DNA of 41,763 bases from Selenomonadaceae bacterium. GTDB lineage: Bacteria; Bacillota; Negativicutes; Selenomonadales; Selenomonadaceae. Below the pieces are notes generated by a model, which saw only the letters and a program-made list of their open reading frames with translations, was not told the origin of the DNA and did no database searches. This document shows, in pieces, positions 1 to 6,749 of the stretch. The stretch is from assembly GCA_029338835.1 (NCBI GenBank), contig JAQYBD010000073.1:1-41763 (forward strand). Reading direction: 5' to 3'. A program made the translations under genes and the position numbers. Position 1 is the first letter of the stretch. Every line of letters starts with the position of its first letter.

Positions 1-89
1 GGTGTGAGGCTCTTAGGGATTAAAAGCATTTAACACTGAGTTCGCACCAGTTTTCCTGATACGAAGGGTATTCTGTCGATAAATTTTTA

Positions 90-119
90 CAGATATTTAT
101 CCGTTTGAGTAAATATCTG
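90..119. repeat. Perfect inverted repeat beside a gene truncation
   Basis: Arms CAGATATTTA (90-99) and TAAATATCTG (110-119) are perfect 10-base complements around a 10-base loop. The repeat lies just beyond the stop codon of the truncated MBL gene, in AT-rich sequence unlike the neighbouring coding DNA. It could be a weak terminator without a T-run, a protein site or a scar of the event that cut the gene. Nothing else is visible in bases 1-127. Confidence 0.6.
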
Positions 120-127
120 GCAACAGT

Positions 128-466
128 TTAGTTACCCATCCAGACGACGAAGTCCTCGTCCTGGCGCTGCGCCCATAAGTCCGTCTTCCGGCTCGGCAGC
201 GGTACATCCGGCACGCGCCCCGTCTTGTCCTCAAGGAAATATTTGAGCCAGCCCGTCAGGAAGTTCTGCTCATCCCCCTCCATGACGCGCACAGGCGTAA
301 GACATTCGAAGCGGCCGTTGATGTAATGCGGCGATGCCTGCATGCGCGCCAGCCGCTCAGGCCGAAACGGCCGCCCGAAGCGCGGCGAGTTCAGATAGCC
401 CGTGCCGCCCACCGCAGCCACTCCCAGCAAACCAAGGCCACCGAGAATAAAAGACCGACGATTCAT
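128..466 (-). pseudogene. N-terminal stump of an MBL-fold metallohydrolase
   Basis: The 112-residue product begins with a twin-arginine-like signal (NRRSFILGG plus a hydrophobic stretch). It then follows the N-terminal region of UlaG/NAPE-PLD-like MBL-fold hydrolases: FGRPFRPERLARMQASPHY, a middle PLPSRKTDL block and a final VVWMGN. In that family the next residues are usually H-S-S followed by the metal-binding HxHxDH motif, but here a TAA stop follows at once and the AT-rich DNA beyond does not continue the family in any frame. The start is well supported by AAAGGAGG six bases before the ATG. I infer a gene cut off by rearrangement just before its catalytic region; the stump cannot be an active hydrolase. 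It may have been co-transcribed with the acetyltransferase 37 bases upstream. Confidence 0.7.
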
Positions 467-503
467 CAGAAACCTCCTTTATTTATTCTTAAAGTATTTA
501 TTT

Positions 504-911
504 TCAAAGCGTATCTACCGACCGCAGGATTCTGGCGGGGACGCCTGTGACAATCATATTTTCGGGCACGTCGCGGGTCACGACAGATCCAGCCCCCACG
601 ATGGCACCATCGCCGATAGTCACGCCTGGAAGGATGATCGCACTGGCACCGATCCAGACGTTCCTGCCGATATGGATTGGCGCTGGATGCAGATTTCCCC
701 GTGTCTCTGGATCTTCACTGTGATTCAGCGTTGCCATGACCACATTGTGCCCGATGAGCGCACCGTCTCCAATCGTGATACCGCCCTGATCCTGGAAGCA
801 GCAGCCGCTGTTGATGAAGACATTCTTCCCGATGTGGAGATTCTTGCCACAATCCGTATAGAAGGGCGGGAACATACGATCCATGTACATTCTTTGTAAC
901 AGTTTCATCAT
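504..911 (-). CDS. Short hexapeptide-repeat O-acetyltransferase, probably 5'-truncated
   Basis: This is a left-handed beta-helix acyltransferase of the maltose/galactoside O-acetyltransferase type, transferring acetyl from acetyl-CoA to a sugar-like hydroxyl. Visible motifs are [30 protein letters not shown], the TLNHSEDPE catalytic-histidine segment, [10 protein letters not shown] and [11 protein letters not shown]. Family members of this subtype usually carry a further 50-60 residues before PPFYTD (the maltose acetyltransferase N-terminal region), which are missing here. The first two ATG codons coincide with the -10 box of a promoter that is a copy of the one before the decarboxylase-cupin gene. 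If that promoter is used, translation must begin at a later ATG (for example codon 8 at 890), and no clear ribosome site is visible. The gene looks like a 3' fragment placed behind a duplicated promoter. It may still fold, as the helix repeats are intact. Confidence 0.75.
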   Translation of the reverse strand: MMKLLQRMYMDRMFPPFYTDCGKNLHIGKNVFINSGCCFQDQGGITIGDGALIGHNVVMATLNHSEDPETRGNLHPAPIHIGRNVWIGASAIILPGVTIGDGAIVGAGSVVTRDVPENMIVTGVPARILRSVDTL

Positions 912-940
912 AGCAAAACAGGCATTTCATGTGAAATGCC
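907..940 (-). promoter_or_regulatory. Promoter with palindromic operator (copy 1)
   Basis: On the minus strand -35 TTCACA (930-935) and -10 TATGAT (907-912, with upstream TG) are 17 bases apart. The palindrome GGCATTTCATGTGAAATGCC (921-940; 9-base arms, two-base centre) overlaps the -35 box and looks like a regulator site. The region aligns without gaps, at an offset of 870 bases, to the promoter near 1780; I count about 52 of 70 identical positions over 911-980. Confidence 0.65.
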
Positions 941-999
941 CATTCGAAACCATCTGCCATGCTAAAAATGTATGATATGCCAACTCGGCTTTCGGCACG

Positions 1000-1737
1000 T
1001 CATTCCTGCGGATACTCAGCGTCCGTAACAGGCTCGCACCACTCGCTTCCCGTCTCCGTGCCCGGGATCTCAAACGCGAGGTGGGAGAACCAGCTCGCCT
1101 TCTTGGCGCCGTGCCAATGCTTGACGCCAGCAGGGATCTCGACGATGTCACCAGGCGCGAGACTACGTGGGGCCTTGCCCTCTTCCTGATACCAGCCCTC
1201 ACCGTCGACACAGATGAGTATCTGGCCGCCGCCCTGCTTGGCGTGGTGGATGTGCCAGAAATTACGGCACCCCGGCTCGAACGTGACATTGCAGATGACA
1301 AGCGGCTCACCCGGCTTCGACAGGAGCTTCAGGTACGACTGACCCGTGAAGTACTTGGCATAGGCATCGTTTGTCTCGCCGAGACCGAAGAAGCCGCCGC
1401 GACCTTCTTCATCCGCTGCATCGGCATAGACTTCCTTGGCCATGGGGAAAGCGGCCCAGGCGTTCGGCCAACCGGCGTAAAAAGCCAGATGCGTGAGCAA
1501 TGCGGCCATCTCCTCTTTCGTGACACCATGCTGCCGCGCCGTCTGCAGGTGATAGCGCAGTGCGTCACCAGCAGTGCCCTTGCCGACGAGCGCCGAAACC
1601 GTCGCGATGCTGCGAAGCTTCGGCGAGAGCTCCGTTTCCTTGGCCCATACCTCACCAAAGAGAACATCATCATTGAGCGCCGCGAACTGCGGTGCGAAAT
1701 TGCCCAATGCCTTGCGTCCTGCTGTCTGTTTTTCCAT
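1000..1737 (-). CDS. Carboxymuconolactone decarboxylase-cupin fusion protein
   Basis: A 245-residue cytosolic protein. The N-terminal half (about 10-105) is a carboxymuconolactone decarboxylase/AhpD-like domain (LSPKLRSIATVSALVG and ALLTHLAFYAGWPNAW). The C-terminal half (about 140-235) is a cupin with the metal-binding histidines FWHIHHAKQGGGQ and the second motif PAGVKHWHGA. Such fusions are common in anaerobes next to LysR regulators and small oxidoreductases; their substrates are mostly unknown, so I assign no reaction. The decarboxylase part lacks the paired CxxC cysteines of AhpD, so peroxidase function is unlikely. The start is fixed by AGGAGG five to six bases before ATG at 1737; a longer reading from 1800 would run through the promoter. 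It carries its own copy of the palindromic promoter, suggesting shared control with the acetyltransferase. Confidence 0.85.
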   Translation of the reverse strand: MEKQTAGRKALGNFAPQFAALNDDVLFGEVWAKETELSPKLRSIATVSALVGKGTAGDALRYHLQTARQHGVTKEEMAALLTHLAFYAGWPNAWAAFPMAKEVYADAADEEGRGGFFGLGETNDAYAKYFTGQSYLKLLSKPGEPLVICNVTFEPGCRNFWHIHHAKQGGGQILICVDGEGWYQEEGKAPRSLAPGDIVEIPAGVKHWHGAKKASWFSHLAFEIPGTETGSEWCEPVTDAEYPQE

Positions 1738-1776
1738 GATGATTACCTCCTGTCTCACGACTTCATCGTTGTTATC

Positions 1777-1810
1777 ATCATAGCAAGATAGGCATGCCAT
1801 GTGAAATGCT
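1777..1810 (-). promoter_or_regulatory. Promoter with operator (copy 2)
   Basis: Minus-strand -35 TTCACA (1800-1805), 17-base spacer, -10 TATGAT (1777-1782) with an upstream TG. The operator half TGAAATGC is kept, while the other half (GGCATGCCA) diverges from copy 1, so the palindrome is imperfect. It lies about 40 bases upstream of the decarboxylase-cupin start. Confidence 0.65.
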
Positions 1811-2219
1811 TATTAAAAATCATCTGGTATTCTTAAAACGTATCATACTGAGTTGTATTCTTCTCCGCTGATCTCATATTAAATTTTGTCAGATTATTTT
1901 TGACTAAATGTATGTGCAAGTCATCCACGTCTTTTGCTTTATTGTCGATTGGGTAACCGTCACATACCAGGTAATGCCATCTTCCGTGGTCGTGGAATCC
2001 CCTTCCGGCATCGGGGGGGCAGCTTCCGCCATTAGCCCCATCTGTCCCAAAATGGAACAAGCAAGGTTTTGTTTCAAGTGACAGAATAAAGGAAAATCAT
2101 CTGACCTGTCATTTTATACAGGACGATACCACCATCAACTGTCGTATACTATTGTTAAAGAGAGGATTCCGCTTCTACCGCAACGAAGCCGATGACACTT
2201 GAAAAGGAGATGATGCGAC
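1811..2219. other. Gene-poor interval
   Basis: This stretch holds the distal part of the duplicated promoter block (to about 1855) and an unconvincing minus-strand 75-codon reading frame (1833-2060). That frame has His/Trp-rich DHGRWHYLVCDGYP and no recognisable family or clear ribosome site. A possible plus-strand -10 TATACT (2145-2150) precedes the lipoprotein at 2220, which has AAAAGGAGATGATG upstream of its ATG. I see no RNA gene here. Confidence 0.4.
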
Positions 2220-3287
2220 ATGAAACCCTGGATGAAACGGATGACTTCGGCACTGGCCATCAGCATGATGACCTGCGCGCTCTTCACAGGCTGCCTCGGC
2301 GGCAGCGAGGCTCCCGGCAGCTCGAGCGGCTCGGACGCTGGCAAGAAAGTCGAAGAACCCATCAAGATGGAAGCCATGGCAACCCTGAAGCTCGGCGAGA
2401 AAGACATCCCGGTCTACGAGTTCAAGGGCGAGGAGCCGTTGCCCCTCGAGATGAGCATGATGACAGTGACACCAGAAGCCATCTACCTTATCGAACACAC
2501 CCATGGCAAAGATGACAAGGTACTCGGGAAATACCCCTACAAGGGTGACCAGCTCACGGCTCGTGAAGACTTAGGCGAGGCAACCAGCACCGTCCTGACG
2601 ACGGATGGCAAGAACGTCTACTTCTTCCTGAAGGGCGGCCATCTCGGCATCTATGACGGCCAAGAACTCACGAAGGTACCGCTGAGCGACAACCGAGAGG
2701 GCAGCACACAGGTCGTGTACGGCTCGGATCAGGCGTATTTCTCCCGGTCCGGTGCTTTGAAGACGGCTGGATACACGCGCGCCAAGATTGGCAAAGATGG
2801 TTACACGGATCCCGTACTGCTGCTTTCGCAAAAGGAATACGTACACAAGATGAAGGACGAGCGCGATGAGGTCTCCCCGAAACTCATCTTCGCCGATGAG
2901 ATGGGCTTCTACCTCAGATGGACGGCACGCCATGGCAGCAAGAACGGCCAGGGCTGGACGTCGCCCATCTACTTGTACGACAAGGACGGCAAGGAAGTCC
3001 GCCAGCTCAACCCAGATGCAGGCGTCCCTGACGGCACGGAGAAATGGGCAGGGAAAAAACTGCTTGTCTGCACGACGAAAGATTACTTCTGCTTCCTCAC
3101 GACCGGTGCGATCCGCGTCTTTGACAAGAATACCAGCGCTTATGTCGGCGACATCAAATGGGCCATCGATAAGCGCCCGGTCTTAGCGGATCTCGGCCAC
3201 TTTGCCGTAGACGGTGACAACCACATCTACTTCGGCATCTGGGATGATAAGGATAAGCAGCAGCACATCTACCGCATGGATCTCTGA
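2220..3287 (+). CDS. Propeller-like lipoprotein
   Basis: A 355-residue predicted lipoprotein. The N-terminus has a charged MKPWMKRM segment, a hydrophobic stretch and the lipobox LFTGC with Cys at about residue 25, followed by a Gly/Ser-rich tether. The rest is built from short strand-turn units such as DGKNVYFFLKGG, EMGFYLRWTA, SPIYLYDKDGK, GAIRVFDKNTS and DNHIYFGIWDDKD, the style of a beta-propeller. Its reaction or ligand is unknown to me. In layout it resembles the lipoprotein at 5008-6033 on the other strand, so both may be divergent members of one family. It is monocistronic, ends at a strong bidirectional terminator, and would be anchored in the envelope facing away from the cytoplasm. 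AGGAG lies about ten bases before the ATG. Confidence 0.8.
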   Translation: MKPWMKRMTSALAISMMTCALFTGCLGGSEAPGSSSGSDAGKKVEEPIKMEAMATLKLGEKDIPVYEFKGEEPLPLEMSMMTVTPEAIYLIEHTHGKDDKVLGKYPYKGDQLTAREDLGEATSTVLTTDGKNVYFFLKGGHLGIYDGQELTKVPLSDNREGSTQVVYGSDQAYFSRSGALKTAGYTRAKIGKDGYTDPVLLLSQKEYVHKMKDERDEVSPKLIFADEMGFYLRWTARHGSKNGQGWTSPIYLYDKDGKEVRQLNPDAGVPDGTEKWAGKKLLVCTTKDYFCFLTTGAIRVFDKNTSAYVGDIKWAIDKRPVLADLGHFAVDGDNHIYFGIWDDKDKQQHIYRMDL

Positions 3288-3333
3288 GCGAGACTTGTTA
3301 ACCAGTCCGAATATTACTTCTAAATAACACAAA

Positions 3334-3376
3334 AAGAGACAGGGACAAAATGTTTTTCACTTTGTCCCTGTCTCTT
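3334..3376. terminator. Bidirectional rho-independent terminator
   Basis: A perfect 16-base stem AAGAGACAGGGACAAA / TTTGTCCCTGTCTCTT (3334-3349 and 3361-3376) with an 11-base loop, flanked by A-rich and T-rich sequence. It serves the plus-strand lipoprotein (stop at 3287) and the minus-strand pilin-like gene (stop at 3414). Confidence 0.9.
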
Positions 3377-3413
3377 GCTTTTAGGAACTGTTACTCCATA
3401 GCCCTTTTTACAG

Positions 3414-4037
3414 TCAATAGGAACCAGGGTAAATAGTCATCCCACTGCCATCACTCCCCGGTCCTACGTGACCTGTGGTACTGGGATATACTTTGCCATT
3501 TCCCTGGTTGTCGTAGTTCCCCTCATCGATAGTTACCTTCGTGGGATAACGGCGAGTATCCGTTTCACCATATTCCGGATTATAATACTTGGAACGGTGA
3601 TCATCGTAATCTTTTTTCAGCTCAGAATAGGTTAATTCATTGGCATCTGCCGCATAATAAGTGATTACATACCGTCCCGTTGGATAGAGATCCACAAACC
3701 AGCCATCCCCCTCTTTGGTCTGGATGTTCAGTTTGCGAGCCAGTTCCCGACCAGCTTCACTGTCCGAAGCAATGGTCATCCGGGAAGCTGGCTTCCCCTG
3801 GAGTACATCAGCCAGTCCGTCATACCGTCCTTCCTTGAGCCGTTCAATGATTGCCTCTGATGTAGTGGCCGGCTGCCTCGAAGCTTCTCCCAACAAGGTA
3901 TCGACATTGCTGAAAACAGAGCGGATGGAATCTGCCAGGCTTCCGTTCACATTAGTGTAGAGCAGTCCTCCAATGCCTACAACAAAGGCCAATATCAATG
4001 CATATTCAACAATACCCTGACCTTTCTGCTTCCTCAT
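3414..4037 (-). CDS. Flp/type IVb pilin-like protein with long C-terminal domain
   Basis: The N-terminus is MRKQKG|QGIVEYALIL followed by a hydrophobic helix. This fits the prepilin-peptidase site of Flp/TadE-type pilins (Gly before the cut, Glu and Tyr at mature positions 5 and 6). True Flp pilins are only 50-80 residues, whereas this protein has 207: the helix is followed by about 170 polar residues ending in a Gly/Tyr/Pro-rich tail (DGSGMTIYPGSY). No tad assembly genes lie within the window, so it may be a minor pilin or pseudopilin using machinery encoded elsewhere. The gene is visibly AT-richer than its neighbours and is isolated by terminators on both sides, which may indicate acquisition. 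GGGAGATG precedes the ATG. Confidence 0.7.
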   Translation of the reverse strand: MRKQKGQGIVEYALILAFVVGIGGLLYTNVNGSLADSIRSVFSNVDTLLGEASRQPATTSEAIIERLKEGRYDGLADVLQGKPASRMTIASDSEAGRELARKLNIQTKEGDGWFVDLYPTGRYVITYYAADANELTYSELKKDYDDHRSKYYNPEYGETDTRRYPTKVTIDEGNYDNQGNGKVYPSTTGHVGPGSDGSGMTIYPGSY

Positions 4038-4133
4038 CTGTTTTCATCTCCCAACTGCTTTTGTATTTATTCTATCACCAAAAGGATAATTGAGAAGGAT
4101 AATTGGAAAACTTTTTATCAATTCTCCCCATGA

Positions 4134-4173
4134 AAAAATCTCTTGCCCAAACCACAATGGACAAGAGATTTTT
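4134..4173 (-). terminator. Terminator of the SPFH-lipoprotein operon
   Basis: Stem AAAAATCTCTTG / CAAGAGATTTTT (4134-4145 and 4162-4173), extended after one mismatch by CCA/TGG. T-runs on either side make it usable in both directions. It lies 33 bases after the stop of the lipoprotein gene ending at 4206. Confidence 0.85.
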
Positions 4174-4205
4174 ATCATCTGCTTCTTTTACTTTCCTCAC
4201 ACGCT

Positions 4206-4916
4206 TCATGATGAAGCTGACGGATCTTTCTTCTTGCGCATATAGAGGATGCCGCCCACCAGAGCCAGGAGAAGGATAGTGACCCCCCCTACCGTCATGG
4301 CGATGTGTGCCTGGTTGTAAAGACGGTAGCTCGCCTGGATTCTCGCATCCTTCCCTTCCGTGATGGTCGTCTTGAGATTCCAGCTCAAGCTCTTGCCGTC
4401 ACCAGCGACACTGTCCGCATTCTGCGTTTCCGGCTTGACAGGCAGATTCAGTGTAAAACTGTACTGGACCTGATCCAGCATGCCCTGCACCATCTTCCTG
4501 CTCTCGGGATCCTGCGCGCCCGTATCCATTTTCTCACCCTTGACGAAGAGATCAAAGGTGTAGGTATCATAGAACCACGACTTTGCCACGGCAACGCCCG
4601 CATTGCGCCCTTCCACTGCCGTGAACATATCCCCGCCCTTAGCAGACAGCGTCGCGATATCCGGATAGGACACCTCGATCTCATAGCCCGTCATATCGCC
4701 GTCCTGGACTTCCTTGACGACGGCAGCGGGATTCTCCTTGATGAATTCATCTTTTGAGCCCTTCAGAGCCTCTGCGGCAAACATATTGCCGACCATCCGC
4801 GTCACCATCGTGCTGGATCCATCTTCCCTGATGGTAACCGTCTCTTCCGCCTTGATACAGCCTGCAGCTGCCAGGGAAGATACGACCAGCAGCAAAATCA
4901 AAACCCATCGTTTCAC
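4206..4916 (-). CDS. LppM-domain (DUF3153-like) lipoprotein with C-terminal membrane anchor
   Basis: A signal peptide with lipobox LAAAGC is followed by an LppM-type domain: ETVTIREDGSSTMVTRMVG at its start and a SLSWNLKTT strand near its end. A C-terminal transmembrane helix (GGVTILLLALVGGILYM) ends in a positively charged RKKKD tail. The protein would therefore be lipid-anchored at one end and membrane-spanning at the other, with the domain outside. The family's role is poorly defined (mycobacterial LppM affects phagocytosis). I chose GTG at 4916 because AGAAGGA sits 10 bases upstream, while the first GTG (4925) is only one base from that site. It is the last gene of the run that begins with the SPFH gene; the 91-base gap upstream shows no terminator. 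Confidence 0.8.
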   Translation of the reverse strand: MKRWVLILLLVVSSLAAAGCIKAEETVTIREDGSSTMVTRMVGNMFAAEALKGSKDEFIKENPAAVVKEVQDGDMTGYEIEVSYPDIATLSAKGGDMFTAVEGRNAGVAVAKSWFYDTYTFDLFVKGEKMDTGAQDPESRKMVQGMLDQVQYSFTLNLPVKPETQNADSVAGDGKSLSWNLKTTITEGKDARIQASYRLYNQAHIAMTVGGVTILLLALVGGILYMRKKKDPSASS

Positions 4917-5007
4917 ATGACTCACTTCCTTCTCGTCTGCTTATCGCCATCCGCCTGTCATCCTTGCCATTCCTGCCATGCTTGTCATGCAGGCCAGTCA
5001 CAGCACT

Positions 5008-6033
5008 TCACTGTCCGTACATTTTCAGCATGAATACCTTGTCACCTGCTTCGAATCCGGTCTTCGCTCCCGGCCTCACGATGGCGAGTACCTCATTGTC
5101 TCCCATGGCCAGCAATTGGACGCCTGTCTGGCCATCAAACAATTTATCGGCACTCATGAGATCGATGATCGAGCCATCTTTCTTGTTGAAGATATGGATC
5201 CGGCGGATGTTGCCGTCAAAGACAAAGATGTAATCCTCCGTGACCGCGACATCAAAGGCACTGGCCAGGAAGCCAGGCTTCCGCGTCTCATCATGCTTAT
5301 TGCCGAGAACATACTGTGGGATGCCATCGAGGCTGTAGACCGCCACAGCACCGACACTCATCTTGCCATCGAGCGTAGTGCCGTACATATAGACATTCGT
5401 GCCATCACATGTTATGCCATTCGGATCCTGAAGCAGTTTATTGCGTTCTTGCGGGATCACGACATTCATCTCGCTGCCGGCTTTCCCGTCCGCCACTGCA
5501 TAGCGCATGACTGCAGCACTTGACGCAAACGAGAGGACTTCCTCCTTGCCGGGGACACCGAGCATGCCATTTATGCGCTGCTCAAAGAAGGGCGTGGCCG
5601 TCCCATCGGCGGCGAGCGTATCGATACAGCGGTTCGCATTGCGGTAGATCAGCTTCTTGCCATCGTTGGAGATAAAGGAGTCTTCGGGAACCTCCTTGAC
5701 GATATCGGCCTTCGTGATCTTGAGGTCTTCACCGTCAAGCTTAGCCTCAGAGATGGTCTTCGTATTGGCATTCCGGATGTAGATGATATCTCCCATCTTC
5801 GTCAGGGCGCCCGTGCGCGAAAAGTTCTCGCTGATGAAGATTTTATCCACGTTGTTCAGTTTTACGATGCCCAGTTCGGTGCCCTGCTCCATCTTGACCT
5901 TCTCGAAAGGCAGGGAAACTTTTGGTGGCTGTTGTGGTTCAGCGGGCTGCGGTTTCTCGCTGTCACAACCGAGCATCAAGCCAGTTGCCAGCAAGCCTGT
6001 CAATAAGATGGTACAAAGCTTTACACGTTTCAT
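5008..6033 (-). CDS. Propeller-like lipoprotein
   Basis: A 341-residue lipoprotein: basic start, hydrophobic helix, lipobox LMLGC with Cys at about residue 23, then a Pro/Gln-rich linker. The body has repeated strand units typical of WD/NHL-like propellers: GDIIYIRNANTKTISEAKLDG, DGKKLIYRNA, GTNVYMYGTTLDGK, AVAVYSLDGIPQYVLGN, EDYIFVFDGNIRRIHIFNKKDG and DNEVLAIVRPG. No catalytic motif is apparent; a binding or sensing role outside the cytoplasmic membrane is an inference. It lies between two other lipoprotein genes in the same orientation and resembles the plus-strand lipoprotein at 2220-3287 in size and layout. Confidence 0.8.
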   Translation of the reverse strand: MKRVKLCTILLTGLLATGLMLGCDSEKPQPAEPQQPPKVSLPFEKVKMEQGTELGIVKLNNVDKIFISENFSRTGALTKMGDIIYIRNANTKTISEAKLDGEDLKITKADIVKEVPEDSFISNDGKKLIYRNANRCIDTLAADGTATPFFEQRINGMLGVPGKEEVLSFASSAAVMRYAVADGKAGSEMNVVIPQERNKLLQDPNGITCDGTNVYMYGTTLDGKMSVGAVAVYSLDGIPQYVLGNKHDETRKPGFLASAFDVAVTEDYIFVFDGNIRRIHIFNKKDGSIIDLMSADKLFDGQTGVQLLAMGDNEVLAIVRPGAKTGFEAGDKVFMLKMYGQ

Positions 6034-6107
6034 GTCGTGCCTCCTTTGCTGTCAGATTGCGTGTGTCAAGCCTCTCTGCCATCAGATAGCGAAAGGCTTG
6101 TCCATCA

Positions 6108-6494
6108 TCATTTTGCACCAGCCTGTTTCTCAAACAGGATCGTCATGCCGGAATAATCGGTCTTGACTTTTCCCGTTTCCACTTTCACGAATACCATCTC
6201 GTCGGACGAATCCTTGAGCTTGAAGCCCTTATCCGTTTCTTCCCAATCGCCGTTGCCTTTCTCGCTGCCGATGATGGCTTTGGCATCACCATTCGGCTTG
6301 AGTTCCAGCGTGAATTCACCGCCAACGACTTTGCTCACATTGATCTGGATACCGCCCATCGACCCCGTCGTGGCTTTCCAGACGCCAACGTATTCACTGT
6401 TCTCATATTTATCCGACATGCAGCCCGTAAGCAGCAGGCACAGCAGGCAGACTGCGGCCAATACAACGGACAGTCTCTTTTTGATCTTGATCAT
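6108..6494 (-). CDS. Small lipoprotein, hypothetical
   Basis: A 128-residue protein with a lipoprotein signal (MIKIKKRLSVVL, lipobox LLTGC at about 25) and a compact beta-rich domain: YVGVWKATTG, GEFTLELKPNGDAKAI, GDWEETDKGFKLKDSSDEMVFVKV. The pattern of a growing chain of hydrophobic-polar strands with NGD and DKGF turns resembles small lipocalin-like domains described in anaerobic Firmicutes. No enzyme function is evident. It lies 29 bases after the 70-residue membrane protein gene and is in the same transcriptional run. Confidence 0.7.
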   Translation of the reverse strand: MIKIKKRLSVVLAAVCLLCLLLTGCMSDKYENSEYVGVWKATTGSMGGIQINVSKVVGGEFTLELKPNGDAKAIIGSEKGNGDWEETDKGFKLKDSSDEMVFVKVETGKVKTDYSGMTILFEKQAGAK

Positions 6495-6523
6495 GGAAAG
6501 TATTCCTTCCTGATGAAACGAAA

Positions 6524-6736
6524 CTATTTTTCTTTTTTCGCCTTAGGCTGACGCTTGACCTGTGTGTAGAGGAACGTATCGTGACTCTCGACAAGGGAGA
6601 AACTCTCTTCATCGAGATAGGCATCCGCCTTGGAAGCCGCGTGTACATTGCTCATGCTGGCAATCAAGAAATAACGCACTAGGAATGCGGCGCCAAGTGC
6701 CAGTACAAAGGATATCCCAAGAATCTTGGCCGTCAT
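6524..6736 (-). CDS. 70-residue single-pass membrane protein
   Basis: One N-terminal transmembrane helix (ILGISFVLALGAAFLVRYFLI) is followed by a polar tail with SNVHAASKADAYLDEESFSLVESHDTFLY and a basic C-terminus (KRQPKAKKEK). Short proteins with a similar pattern (small residues, then a Y-x-x-x-SF-x-L-x-x-x-x-D-x-F-L/Y motif) occur beside zinc-ribbon/SPFH genes; I recognise the association rather than a function. The ATG is 13 bases beyond the stop of the zinc-ribbon gene, with GGGGGAGC upstream, so the two are likely translated together. Confidence 0.65.
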   Translation of the reverse strand: MTAKILGISFVLALGAAFLVRYFLIASMSNVHAASKADAYLDEESFSLVESHDTFLYTQVKRQPKAKKEK

Positions 6737-6749
6737 GGAAGCTCCCCCC

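Noticed and set aside
8..27. GGCTCTTAGGGATTAAAAGC resembles the terminal repeat of ISL3-type insertion sequences.
   Set aside because: No matching opposite repeat, transposase or target duplication is visible; the likeness covers only a few bases.
1833..2060. A 75-codon minus-strand frame with His- and Cys-containing segments.
   Set aside because: No clear ribosome site or family, and its end overlaps the duplicated promoter block; it is kept only as a note on the interval.
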